NCBI GenBank assembly: GCA_000181795.3
Contig: CM012953.1
Span: forward strand, 17,546,937 to 17,598,966
Direction: 5' to 3'
Origin: Trichinella spiralis
Taxonomy: Eukaryota; Nematoda; Enoplea; Trichinellida; Trichinellidae
DNA length: 52,030 nucleotides
The notes under the pieces are model-generated. The model was given only the letters and a program-made list of their open reading frames with translations. It had not been told where the DNA came from and did not search any database. The position numbers were made by a program, and so were the translations under genes. Shown here piece after piece: positions 12,101-27,100 of this stretch (position 1 is its first letter; every line of letters starts with the position of its first letter).

Positions 12101-15100
12101 ATTTATTAAAATGTTTTAAGCACTGATTTTTTTGCTCACTTCAACAGTATTTGTTTCAATACAGCTTTATGTATGTTAGTATTGTAAATAATGCTGCTTT
12201 GCACAATGTATAATATAACTGAAAATTAAGCATATATAATTATTTGTGATTTTTCAAATTAATTATAAGTGCTTGCATATTTTAGCTACATTAATAATAT
12301 TAAGAACACCATTCACATAATATTAGCCATGAAAGTAATATGACTCTGAAAATACCAATGCATGACATGCTATTGTTGCTTTTCATAAAATTATTTTCAT
12401 CCTATGTATTATTGCAGAATTTGTCTTATAAAACCAAACAGACAATTGTATATTAATTATACGTCGATTCGAATTTCTGTGAAAATGAAAGCCGCTTCAA
12501 ATTCAGTAGTGTTGGCCAGAATTTTTACAGGTAAAATATTTGCTTGTAAAATGCTTATAATGAATTTGCATGTTTCAGTTGATAACTTGTCCACTAAGGC
12601 TGCTGTTGTGTGTTCTAATCAAAGCTATTGTTTCAATAAAGGTAATTCATTATTTTACAAATGTGAAAGGGTTTCAGTGAAAAAAATTGCAGAAATAGTT
12701 GATCTGTTTCTGATCAGAAGAATTTTACTGAAATGACATTATTTATAGAAGTAGATCTTTGCAGTGAAATGCAGTGCAACACGGGCCACTGTGTTTCAAC
12801 AAATAATACACATGCTGCATGTGAATGTCCGGCAGGATTTACTGGATCATATTGTGAAGAAAGAATCAAAACATGTGAGACAATGCCTTGCAAAAACGGT
12901 GGTTCTTGTTTACCAAGTAAATGCAATGTTATTGCTAATAGTGTTGGTTTATAAAGATTGGACTGACTTTAATTTTAGGGAGAAATGGTTATTTGTGCAA
13001 ATGTACAAAGCAATTTTATGGTGTTAACTGTGAAAAAAGTATGTGAAATGATTAATTGAAAGTAAAACATAATGCACCAAGAATGAAAAGGATTAAAGTG
13101 CATTCATTTATTTTCTCACGAATTGAAATTTTAAATTGGTTTTTTTGTTACTGACTTTTTTGCTTGATCAGTTATTAAGGTAATTTAGTGTATAATAATT
13201 TTCAAACTTCTATTTAAGAAATATGTTTTTCAATGCATTAAAACAATCTTAAATTAAATTTTTATAATAACGGAGAATTATTTAATTTTTATGCTTATAG
13301 GAATATGCTCTTATCTCTTAGTAGATGCACCTTCTGGTGTTATCAAGTCACCGCATTTTCCTTCAAATTATCCAGATAATAGTGAATGCAGTTGGAAAAT
13401 AGTCACGAATCTAGACTCACTGGTATGGCTTCGATTCCTTTTATTAGACATTGAAGGCATACCAGGACAGTGTCATTTTGATTTCGTTAAAATTTACAAG
13501 TATGTTAATTTTCAGTTAAAATATACATTGTTTTGTTTATGTAGTCTATTTACGTAATATTTATTTATTTCAGTGGAGAAAACAGTGCCTCTGAGTTGTT
13601 ATCAAGGTAAATGGGTGAATGATATGTAATAAAATGTATTTTCTGTTATTTTTAATTTTTAAGTGACTGCGGCTACAAAACGGAAATAACACCTCCTATT
13701 AAATTGGATATTGTAAAAAATATTGTCACTGTTCACTTTGTAACAGATTCATCAGTAAATAGCAGAGGTTTTGTGTTACTTTGGAACATAAGTAAGGTCT
13801 GTAAAGTGATTTTTCAAATTCTAAATATTTGTAATTTTAGCATCAGGTTTATGCAGAAATGTGAAATGTCCTTTACATTCTGTTTGCGAACTTGGACAGA
13901 ACGGTGCACCCATATGCACGTGTGATTTTGGTTATTATGGGGAAAAATGCGAAGGTATCAAAAGCAATAAAATGATATAGCATACATTTAGCACAAAATA
14001 CATTGATTTTAGAAGTTGATCATTGCTTATACGTTACTTGTGCTAACGGTGGAACTTGCAAAACTCACGGAAACTCATTCCATTGTATCTGTCCATCCGG
14101 AATAACAGGACTTTTATGTGATGAAGGTAAATATATTAAAAAATACGTTCCTTACTGATGTTCAAAACTTATTAAGCAATTTATGACATTTAAATTTTCA
14201 TTGAACTATAATATTTTAAATTTAATAATTTAACTTTCAACTATAACTTTTAAAATTCATAATGACCAGGCTATTTATTGGAACATACTTATTTACTATG
14301 TTTACATTTTGAAGCTTTTAGTGAATAGGACACAAAGAAAAATTTTGTTTGTGAAATCTGAAATTCACTTCAAAGAATGCCTATGACTACAGTATATGTT
14401 AAATATAAATGATGCATTAAGCAATTTTTTGTCATTGAAATCAAATAATTTGTAATGCATATTTTGAGCAGATTTAAGAATGCGAACAATATACAATTTT
14501 AGAATACTGATAGTTTTAAAAAATTTAGATATTGACGAATGCATTGAAAATCCATGCAAGAATGGTGGCATCTGCGTTAACAGTATGTTTCTTAGGTTTA
14601 GAAATAGATTGTCCAGTTAATGTAAGCTTTTTTATTAGCTTTTGGAAGCTTCAAATGCCAATGTGCTGTTGGAAATTATGGCAGATTTTGTGAAAATGGT
14701 GAAATTTTACTTTTTAACATTTGTTATTATTTTAATAAAATAATTCATTTAGTTATTTCTTGTCAAACGTTAATTTCTTATGAAAATGCCAAACTCCGCC
14801 ACATATCTCATACAGATTCTGCATGGATTGTTGCACCTGAAAAATCCAACAAATATGCTCAACTGAATCCATTACTAGTGGATCTTGTTGATGGTGAAAA
14901 GATTCAAATATTTGACGGAAACTATTGGAATATCAGTCACGACGTGCAGCTGATTGCAGAGTATTTATAGAGTGATGCAAACGGAGTAATAATTGCTTTA
15001 TCAACGCTTTTAGATTCGATAAAGATGTGGAAACAATGTTTCCCGTTCGAGCTTATCAAAATTGGCTTTCTGTTTTTTTTTGGGCAACTGGCACATTTTC

Positions 15101-18100
15101 ACCAGAAAAAAAATTGATGTTTGATGCTTCGTTAACCAGTTCTGAAAGCCCACCTGGATGCAACGACCCTGACTGCAAATATCCTATTTTGAAAAGTTTT
15201 GGTGAGATGTCTTTTTTATTTCATTATATATTAATTAAAATTCAGTTTCAAAGTAAACAATTCTCAGTTTATTCATTCTGTCATATCATCAACTTTTGCA
15301 GTGTAGTGTAAAGATAAATATTTATTATGCACAGCAGCAGAATGAAATTACTGAATAAAAAAATGGTGCGTGAAAATTCATACACTGAGGAAGTGAGTTT
15401 TACATCAGGTCAACGCTCTGCTACTTTATTCCTAGGAAAACCGATTTATTCCCACTTTTGTGTAACTTCATCTTTTCACAATTTTTTAATGTCTTCCAGT
15501 TAACTGTAAAACATTACGCTCTCTTCTGCGGTATGACCAATATTGCTAGACCAATTTTTTTTGTCTTACTGATGTCAATGCAATATTTAACTCATAATTT
15601 TTTCGTTGTAATCTCTTCAACTGTTCGCAGTTTTTGGTTCATCTAAATTCTGAGCTAAATCTATTTAATTGATTTTCTGCTTCACGACTTTTTATATGTT
15701 AGCTCATCACGCGAATTCTCAGCAGGTATATATATATATATATATTTCATTTGTGCACCAGTTTTTCCAGCGGTCTGATTCATCAAGATATAAATCCGTC
15801 TGCTTAGAGCTGTTGTTTTAATTCATTATTTTCATCAATGTAGTTTCTCATCAGATGGATTTGGGGATTAGATCACAGCGCTCTGGTCAGTATCATGTGT
15901 CTTGAGGCTTTGAGATATCAATAGTTCTAGCAGAGGTTTTCTATTAGCAGTAATTGAAATAGCGTCTTTAAATTAAAACAATGCTATGGAGGTATTGGAA
16001 AGATGTTCTATTGTGAATATGACTAGTAACTGAATTTATTGCCGGTGTTTGATGAAGTCGGATGCTTCTTCGTTTAAACTTCTTTAAACGTTTTATCAAT
16101 GATGATTATTGCATAATAGTCATTTTAATCTTGCTTATACATCCACTAAGCTAATTATTCTTCATTGTTACTGATTATTTTCCATTTATCATCATTGTTT
16201 CTCAGATTTTGTTTTCATAATTTCACAATTTTTAAGTGCCTTTTCTTATGGCAAGATGTAGAAGCCTATTTTACAAACTTACATTTTCCAGTCGATGGTT
16301 GCCCATACAATGGTAGTGTCCTCCAGTGTAATATTCTCGATTAGCGTTTGTTTTGTCAATTTTGATTGCTGCCATCTTTTATTAAATTTTGCAGTTTTTT
16401 TATCTGTAATGTAGCCTGACTTTTTTGCGGTTTTACATACTGTCTTGGCTTCAGTGATAATCTTTTGTTAGTTAAATTAGCTAAGTTAATTCAGTAGTCT
16501 TCTTCGGGTTTTTTCCTTTCTGATTTTATCATTACACCATTTTGCAGTATATTGTCTATTACGTTGCCAAAGTGAGAGATAGTAATGATCAGGTCATTGC
16601 AAAAGTTGCAGGACTAAATACGTAAAGGATAGTGTCTCCGTTTTCTTCATCAATAATATTATTTGATAGATACAACATTGCAAGCAAGAATTTTAGCATC
16701 AGTTTCAACTTTGGCTTTCAAGAATCTTTTTTTAGATGAAAAGCTTCAATTTGACGTACTTTAACTATTTTATTAAATTATTCTGAATAATATATCATCA
16801 ATACTTTCAGTCAGTGTAAGATATGTATATTTATTACGTGCAGTAACAAATCAAGATAGTAAGGAAAACAGCAAATTCACACTTTGAAATAAGTGCAGAG
16901 TATATTTTAGATGGTCAGTGCTTAGGAAAGCAGATTTTTTTATTAATTTAGTTAATTTTCTCAATATCACATTATCATGTAGTTTGATCTGATGCCGCAT
17001 GGCAGCAGATGTTTATTTTATTTTTTTCCTGCTGCTTTGTTTCAGCTAATACAATAAAAGATTAATTATAATAAGTCTTTTTAAAGAAATTTGCACAGTT
17101 AAACGACTTGGTTTACCATGGTTGAAGCTGTTTCATTGGAAACTTCGACGTGATTCTGAATGTGCTACTACAATTTACTTTGGCCAGAAAGGGCTGGTTA
17201 ATATAACATTCATTAGAATATCTTTTTCTGGTTACACAAGCAGTAATGGCTATATAGAAGTGTATGATGGAGATCAGAACAGCAACATACTTATTGGAAA
17301 GTACGTACAGTTTCAAGAATTTCAATCAGTTTCTTTTAAACTACATAATTAAAATGTTCATGACTAAATTATTTTGCATATATTTAAACTCTGTTTTGTT
17401 TATTATTGTTATTTTATTATTTATATATTAATAAATTGCATGCAACTAATGCTATTCTGTATTCAAAGTTAGGAATTATTATTAAATATTATTAAATCAA
17501 TAAATTGCACTACTATCATTAAATATGAATTTTCTTTTTAAGGTTTACGGAGTACACTCCAACTCCATTTTCTATTCTTACTTCCAGCAAGATAATAACT
17601 GTAAAATACGTCAGAGGTCGTATATATTTTGGCAAAAGTTTGTCCTTCGAAATGATTATTGAAAGTCACCTAAGTACGCACTTTGTTAAACTTTGCTATA
17701 TTATCTATGCTTATGAGCATTTTTTTAAAATTATATGCAGGAAGCAAGAATAACTCGCTGCATTCTGCAGAAAAATTGTCTAAATGGAACAGCAGTGATT
17801 TTTATGAAGAAAAATCTTTCCAAGTGAAAGAGTTGACTGTTTGGAAAGAACCTGTGCTCTATGAACAAAATATAAACGTTTATGGTATGATTTTAAATAA
17901 AATCAACTCATCAACATTTATTCACAGCAATATGTTGCACTTTTCATTTAAACATTTCTAATTCAAGAGCATATTTATTGCGCATTTATGTTCAATGTAC
18001 ATTATTGCAGATTCTGTTTTAAAATTATAAGCAAATGTAATAATGGAAAAAAGGATGCATATTAAACGCGCTTTTAAAGTATAAAAGTTTATGATAAATT

Positions 18101-21100
18101 TTTAGTTTCTACAAAAGTATGTACAATTTTAAAAATTATCCTTTATTATCAAAAATTAGTTTTAATTAGACTGTAATGCTCTTTAGATATATCAAAATTC
18201 AAAGAAATTACATCTGCTAGCGGTGTACTTGTTTCACCTGGTTACCCTCGACGATATCGGCCACTGCAATACTACACTACACGCTTTGTTGCTCCTCCGG
18301 GCAATGTATTCTCGTTTGCCTTTCATAGTCTAGATCTTGAATACCCATGGAGGAATGTTTATTGCTTTGATGCCGTCGTTTTTATTGATCCCATCAATAA
18401 CAAAACATTGCAGCAGTACATACTGAAGTAAATTTAATTAAAACTTATATGTATATCATTGGTGTTTAGGATTTGTGGAAACTTGACAGCTGATGCTAAG
18501 CAGAATTTTGTTATTTCATCTGGCAATGAAATAACTGTTGCATTTTATTCTGATGATGAATCTGAATACACTGGCTTTGAACTACACTTTCAGACATGTG
18601 AGTGATTTTTTATGCATTCGTTTTGCATTCTTTTAAGTGTTTCAGATGCTAATCGGTGTTTGAATCACTCCTGCCCGCCGCATTCTTCTTGCGTTTCTTA
18701 TCCTGAATCATACAATTGTCATTGTAATAAAGGCTATGCTGGTTTTGACTGCCAGGAAGGTTTATAAGTTTTTATTTTCTATTAAAATTCCATGCATGAT
18801 GTTCTATTTAGTTATTGACCAATGCTCAAGTTCACCTTGTGTACTTGGGCATGGCATCTGTGCCAATAAACCAGATGGGAGTTTTGTTTGTATGTGCAAA
18901 GAAGGCTATACGGGAAAGCACTGTGAACATGGTAAGATTTATTTGTGAAAAATTGTGAAAATGTTCCTTGAAAAGCATTTTGTTAACAGTTACTTTGAAC
19001 ATGTCCAGTAAATTTTAATGGAAATTATTACCACTTTTTATATGCATAAGTCTGAATTTTTTTTATTTTATTGCTATAACATTTTAAAATTGTGTTTAAT
19101 TATTCAGATATAATCATTATTTCCCTTAAGCACAGTAAAATGATATTCAGTTTGATAGAGAATTTACATTTTCACTGTTGTTATGCTTAATAAATGTTAA
19201 AATAATAAATAAGTCACTGTTATGTTAAAATAAAGTTAGCTGAGGTAAAATTGCTAAAGTTTTAAAGCACAATTACACGGAAATAAGCTAAAAGTTTAGA
19301 TTTAATTTGTCCTTTGAATTACTGTCATCATAATGGAACATGTGAGCGTGAATCTGGAAAACCTAGATGCATATGTGAAAGGCAGTTCTCTGGGCCTCGA
19401 TGTGAGCAAGGTAGGCAATTAAATGATGATATGATTGTGGCATGTGATTTTATGAAAAAGTTTAGCGTTATGTGGAGAAACAACAGTATCGTATTATTAT
19501 ATTTTTAAATCAATGAATTATCCAGAACCATATCCTCCTTCTCTGGATTGTAAATGGACAATTACAACCAACAACGTGTGGAGGTACATTTATGAAATCC
19601 ATATAAGATACCTCGACTTGGAATGTGGCTGGGATTATGTGAAAATACAGCTCAGCAATGATGAAATAATTACGTATGTTTCAAAATTTTATTCTATTTA
19701 ACGCATGAAAACTATATTGATATTTTCATTTACACACATTATTAATAATGTCTGCTATAATAATAATAATAATAATAATAAATCTGATGATTGAATTTTA
19801 GAAAAATTTTTGAGTAAATTGTAAATTAGTCATTAGTAACAATAATTTTTTCACTTTAATTTATGAAAGATTTTATGGATTTTGGTTACATTTTTAAGTT
19901 ATGATTGATGTAAATATTTACTTTTAGTTGCTCCTGCTTGTGGTTCTTCAATTAAGTTTCAATTAATACAACTTCTGTAATTTCATATTTTTATTCTGTA
20001 TTTCATATTTATATTCTAGCTTATTATGATAGCTTAATTTATTGCATTAATTTTAATTTGCCCTTTTTTTAAAATGACATTTAAATTATTTGTTTAAAAG
20101 TTTTACAACTTTAGACTCTGTCAGGCAGAGGAGAAAACGGTTTATTCAGATAATTCTACATTGAATATGTGGTTTCATTCAGACATCTCTAAAGCAGGGA
20201 ACGGTTTTTACATCATTGCTGAAGCGAGTAAGAGCATATGCATTTTAGACTAGTTTTTACAAGATTATATTTCAGTTATTAATCCGTGTGTGAAGCAACC
20301 ATGTGGCAACAATTTTATATGCCAAGTGACCGGGCCCAATAGTCGGAATTGTGTTTGTGAACCTGGATATACTGGAAAAGAATGCAACGAAGGTAATTCA
20401 ATATGATAACTGCGTGGCAAATAAAATGCTATCATGTAAAATTTTAGCATGATAAAAAAATATAACTCTTTTATGATTTTGAGATAAAAATATTCACATG
20501 TTGATAAAAACTGAAAAGTTTAAAATATTCTCCCTTTATTATTATTCATAGGGATAGAAACTAATGCATTTTCTAATATGAAAAAATACTTTTATTATTT
20601 CAATTTTTTGATATTATTATTATTATTGTTTGCAGTTTAATAGTATTGTGAAATATAGGTGGGCTTCAGCAATATTTGTAATTTGACTTTTTTCAGTAAT
20701 TGATATTTGTGCCGATGTTGACTGCAAAAACGGCGGCTCCTGCTATGCTGATAAATTAAATTTTACTTGTGTTTGCAGAAAAGGATATAGAGGAAAATTT
20801 TGTGAAATACGTACGTAGCATTTGACCTAAGCAATTGTACAGCCACTTTCTTATTTCAGAATCGAATCCTTGCATACCAAATCCTTGTGGGCATTTTGGA
20901 ATTTGTAAACAAGTTGATATAGCAAAACATACTTGCTCTTGCATTTTGCCAGCTTATGGAAATAACTGTCGTGAATGTTAGTAAATGCTATATTTCTAAT
21001 CGCACAAATTTATATGTTAATTATTATTTGTTGTATATATTTATATATAATTATTTGTGCATATTATCCAAATCACTGATAGCATATATATATGCATTTG

Positions 21101-24100
21101 TTGATTGTTTTATAGGCAGTGAATATGAAATAATCGTATCTCACAGTGGAATGATAAAATCTCCTGAATATCCGTTTAGTTATCCCAACGAAATGCAATG
21201 TGCTTGGTCGCTTAACTCAATTCTAGATGCTGGAAGCGGTATTTTTTTAAAATTTAATGACCTACAAATTCCAGCACTGAATTCTTCATGTTCTGATGGG
21301 ATAGTTATTTATGCTTCATCAGGCAGACAGATTAAAAGGTGAACAATAATTACTCTATTACTATTAGTTTACTGAAAATTTATCTTCATTTGTAATTATA
21401 TTTTAATCCAGTGGGATACATTAAACTGAATATAACAACAGCACTACCACAAAACTAACAATTCTACATTATTTACTACACATTTATATATTGAAATTTT
21501 TAATTTTTTAATTTATTTAAATTTATTTGTTTTTTATGTAAGTGAATTAATTTGAATGCAAAGCAATTCTTATATTTGATTACTAAATTGAAATTCATAT
21601 TACATTTACCTTTTTACCGAAACGATTAGTTTAGATTTTGTGGATATGAAATTCCAAAGTCCTTATTTGTAAATGAAACTAAAATCCGAATAACAACCGA
21701 AACTTCACGACAATTGCAACACGATGTAAGAAGATTCGCATTGTCATATGCAGCAAGTATGTCATCTTATTATCATAATGCTTTTATTTCATCAAAATGA
21801 TTTAGATTTTGACTTCTGCAAAAAGTTTCCATGTAATAATAATGGAATTTGTGAAAACAGTATAGCTTTGAAAGAAGCGCGTTCTCGATCTTGCCAATGC
21901 CGTTCTAAAGCATATCACGGATTTTCATGTGAAACGAGAAGTAAGTATTGTTGTGAAATAATTACATTTAGCATTTTCAATAAACAGTTTTTCATTTCAC
22001 CACTGCAAATGTTTTGATTTGTTACTAATGTTTTAGCCTGATTTAATAATCAGGCAATTTCATGATATTTTTAATCTGATCACTTAATAATGAGTTTTTT
22101 GTTAACGTAATGTAGATTTTGTTAAGTTCAGTATTTTCTTATTTTTGCATTTTATTTGGAAAAATTTTACTTAATTTGTAAAGACTCTTTTAAATACTTT
22201 AATTTTATTATAATGAGTTTAAGAGTTTAATCATAGACCGATGTTATTTCTGATTAATGCTCATTTAATTTAGAATACTTTAAATGTGGAAAATTGCTTG
22301 AAAGTAAACCCTCATTATCTGGTATTGTTGCTACTCCAGATTTTCCATTGCCATATAATTCTTCGTATTGCAAATGGTCAATACAAGTTCCTAAAGATCA
22401 TATAATTGAAATTACTTTTACCACTTTGGAGACATACAGAAATTGTCCAAAATGTTGCACCGGTGCAGATCAGATATTATTAGAAGATCAAAATGGGCAT
22501 ATTATATCCAAGTATCAGTTGATTAAGATTAAAAGTTTAATGTGAATATGAATTGTAAATATTTTCAAATAGATTTTGTGGTCATGCATTGCCTCCTATT
22601 TTTACAGTTCAATCTGATCATGTGGTTATTGTTTTCAATGCTAAACAAACAAGCAATACTGGAATTGGATTCCATTTATTGTATCGGGCAGGTAATGTAT
22701 ATTTTGTTCTATTTATTTTATTTTATTTTATTTTGTTTTTGCTTACTGTTAAATATATTTAGTTCAGAACATCTGTTTTAAAAATAAATATTGTTTAACA
22801 AATCAATCATGCGTCATTGATCGATATGGAAAACCATTCTGCATTTGTCCGTTGGGATACGAAGGTCGCTTTTGTACTGAAAGTAAATTAGCTTAGTTTG
22901 AAGTGTACAACTGTTTTGCATTAACGCATTGTTTTAAGAAATCGATAAGTGCAAAAGAGAAAATGTACTTTGTAGCGGAAGGGGAATTTGTGAAAATTAT
23001 GCAACATCTTGGCGATGTCGATGCAGAAAAGGATATTCAGGGCGTTTATGTGAAATAGGTCAGGATAATGTTATATCAATTTTAGATGAGTGCATTTTTT
23101 ACTTATACTATTTTTTTATTTCAGATGACTGGTGCAACGAATTTAAATGTGAAAATGGGGGAACATGTGCACATTCCAAAAATGGACCCATATGCCTTTG
23201 CACTAACGAAACAACTGGACAACACTGTGAAAAAGGTTATTAAATATTTGTAAATGTATTCATAGTTAAACAACAAAATTACATTTTAGCTAAATGTGGC
23301 GGAATCATACGACATCCACTGATTGGAACAATTACGTCACCAAAAAATTTTTCAACGAATTATTATTTTAAAGGAACTGATTGTGAATGGGAATTTATTG
23401 CTCCAGAAGGCACTTGTGTACATTTGAAATTTCATTGGATTGATCTGAGCTGTAGCTCATATTACGCTGCTTTTGGAATGTGCACTCCAGAGAGCATTAA
23501 AATTTATAATTCAAAAAATAAATCTCTAGTTCCTCTAAAGTAAGTTTTTTTGAAATTTGTTTATAATTTAAAGTAAAAATGATTTTTTAGGCGACTTTGC
23601 TTTGAACCAGCCACATTGGAGGTTGTTAGCCTGAAAAATAATCTGGTCCTCAGTTACCACAGTGAAAAAAATGATGACTTTGAACATTACGGTTTTCAAA
23701 TGACTTACAGAATAGGCATGTTATGCTCATCATTATTTTAATAATATTACAATTTTAATAATTTAGACAAAAACAACTGTTTTGAGGGTGCGTGCGCTGA
23801 GCAGTTCTTGTGTGTAGACGAACTGGACGACAAGTATAAATGCATTTGTAAGCCTGGATTTACAGGAAAGGATTGTGATAAAGGTATCCTGAATTTAAGT
23901 TAATATAGCATACGTGACAGATTTATTATTTTAGTGTTTGACGCCTGCTCCTCCTTACCAAGAAGTTTTTGTGGAGAAGGAAGATGTGTCAACGTTGGTG
24001 ACTCTTTTTACTGCGAATGCTTTCCTGGTTGGACAGGAGAAGTCTGTTCGGATGGTAACCGCGTAACATTTAATCTGAATAAACTTATTTTGAATGCAAA

Positions 24101-27100
24101 CATTCTATTCGTAAAAATATCGAATTTATCAACTGAATTAATTTCCAGTGAATACAATTTTAGTTGTTTAAATTTTTTATGTAAAAGTATTTTCGAAAGG
24201 TCGAAGAACCTACATACAATACAATGAACTAAAATTATTTTCATTAAGATATTTTTATGATAATTGTATATTTAGCATTTTTTTCTTTGATTTTGACCTT
24301 ATGTTTGTTCATTAAAAGAAATTCATACATCACTAAATTTCATCATTTCAGTCAGTTTCTGTGCATTAAAAATTCTTCTCATTGTAATTTATTTAGAAAT
24401 CAATTACTGTGATTCATCCCCATGCATATATGGAACTTGTCATTCTTTAAGAAATGGGTACTACTGCAGCTGCATTGAAACATATGAATATTATTCATAC
24501 GGGCCTCAGTGTGAATTCGGTATGTGTAATCAGATCAATTCATCATATGATTAGTGGCATAGCATTGTGATTTTTTAGTTGCATGCAAATCTATCACACT
24601 GTCTAATGATCATGGAATTTTACAGTCACCATTTTATCCTGAACCAAGCCCTAGTAAATTCTATATCCACTATCAGTTGCGACTTTATAGTTGCAAAATT
24701 ATTTTAGGAAATATTGATTGCAATTGGGAATTTTATGCAGAACAAAATAAAATGATCATTATTGATATAGAAGTTGCAGATTTCAATTCAGCTTATTGTG
24801 CGACGGATTATTTAGCAATATTTGATCAAGCTAAAATTTCTGAAATAAATCAAGACAAACCGCAGGAGCTGTAAGTCACTTGTGTTACTGTCTTCCACTA
24901 GCATTCATTTTCATACGCTACTTGTAGTATTTGTGATCGACTGACAACTAAACGCATTGAAATACATTCCGATGAATTTTCACTGTTATTTGCGAGTGGC
25001 AAACTGAATAACACAATTTCAAAATTTTATGGACGATATATGACTGTTGGTATGTAATATAGGAAATTTTCATCATTGTTTTATTGCACTATTAGAAATA
25101 GATTTTCTTTTATTGCGATATTTATTGTAGAAAAATTTTAAAACTTTCGAATAGCATAAGTATTTAAACAAAAATAAATTTACTGTTGACAAAATATTTT
25201 AAATAAGAGAGTGAATGAATAAATGAATCGACTTGTTTTTGCAGTGTTTAATTAATCATAACTATTTAGTAAAAACACTTCAACATTAAAGTTTACTGAA
25301 CAAGAAATTATGATTATTCATTTAAAATAAACATTAAATCAAAAGTTTTTCATATGAATTACAAGTTCAGTAATAAATGATAATTTAAAATTTACCATGT
25401 GAAAAAATTACAAAAATTTAATTTGAGACTGAATTCATATTAAATGCTATTTAATTCAGTTACAGTTACTTCCGTTTTGAAACATTCCAATGACAATTTT
25501 TCTCGATATTTTAAGAAATAATTAATATACTGTGAAATGTTACTTTTTTATTTTAAATCTCTTTCAGTTAATTGTTATTTTTAAACTCAGTAATTAATTA
25601 CTTCATGAAATCTTTTTCACATTACTCGCAAACAGAAGCATCCCACATTTAAAAATTTGTTTCATTTTCAAAAATATCACTAAAGCATGTGAATATTTTA
25701 ATACATAACTGTAATTTTTATTTCATTGTAAGCTTTGTTTATTTAATTTCCCTATAGATCCATCGCTTTGTATTCCAAATCCATGTCAAAATAATGGAAA
25801 TTGTTCAGTTGATGATGATGGCACTTTCTTTTGCAAATGTCCAATAAATTATTATGGTCAGCTTTGTGAAAAGAAAGCTACAGGTTGAGACAAGTAAATT
25901 GCATGCAGATAATGCGGCATTTAAAGTTAACAATTTTAGTCATTTGTGAAGCAGAAACTAAGGAAATAAACGGAACATTTTCCGTTTCAGCAAATCCACT
26001 ATTTGACACATGCTCGTGAGTTGCTTTTCAATTTTCTGATTTCAACAAATTGCTTTATACATTGTTTGCTTTCTAGTTGGACAATATATAATACGCCAAT
26101 TGGAAATAAAGCAGCGACTGAAATTGAAATACATGAACTATACATCCCAACTGATGATTGCAATGAAAATTTTTTGGAAATTTATGCAGTAATCTTGTGT
26201 TTTTTATATTTTTTCATCGTGTCAAAATGTAATTTTAGAAAAAAGATGATTCCACGGAATTTGTGTTGCTGCAAAAGTACTTATATATATATATATACAT
26301 AATTTCTGAAAGTTCAACTTTTAATTTAAAACATAAATTTAATTGCAGGCTCTGCTCTGTATCAAGTGAATTATCGTCAAAAATAATGTCTGTTGAAGGA
26401 TACGCGGTGAAATTGGTTCTTCACAGCATTGGCATAGAACGAAAATTTGCATTTTCATATAACTTTGGTAATTTATATAGCCAATCAATTTATTAGCTTT
26501 TCTAATCTGATTTTATGCAGATGTGTGCACTGCCAAAAATATCATCTGCAAAGATACCAAGTACTGTGTCAATACCCACTATGGAACTGCATCACACAGT
26601 TGTCTGTGCAAACCGAAGCTGACAGATTCAACTTGTTTCAGTAAAATTAAATTGTTTTTATCTGGGCAGAATTTTATTATAATATTCATAATTCCAATAT
26701 GTCACTTGTATCAATCACTCTAATAAGTTATTTGCTTTTTATGAATGATTTCTTCTCAGCTTTTGAATTTCATTTATTGTTTTTCCATGCTTTTAGGTGC
26801 AACGCATTTTAGTTTAATTAATACTTACCTGAAAATTATATATTATATATTCTATCATTTGAAGAAATTTTCAAATTTTTTGCATTGAATTTCAGGTCCT
26901 TGTCAAAATTTGAAATTGCCTGGATCTGTTGGAGCGTTTAACAGTCCTGGATTTCCTCATCTTTACCCATCCAATGTCCACTGCTCATGGAGAATAAAAA
27001 ATCGATCAAACTCCACTGCAATAATGCTTACCATGAAATACGTGAATATTAGAGACAACTCTCCATACTGTGACGATGAATATATCGAGTAATTGCATTG

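Noticed and set aside
16293-16345. Possible extra EGF exon after TTTTCCAG ([12 protein letters not shown])
   Set aside because: It meets an in-frame stop within 20 codons and lacks a donor and the later cysteines.
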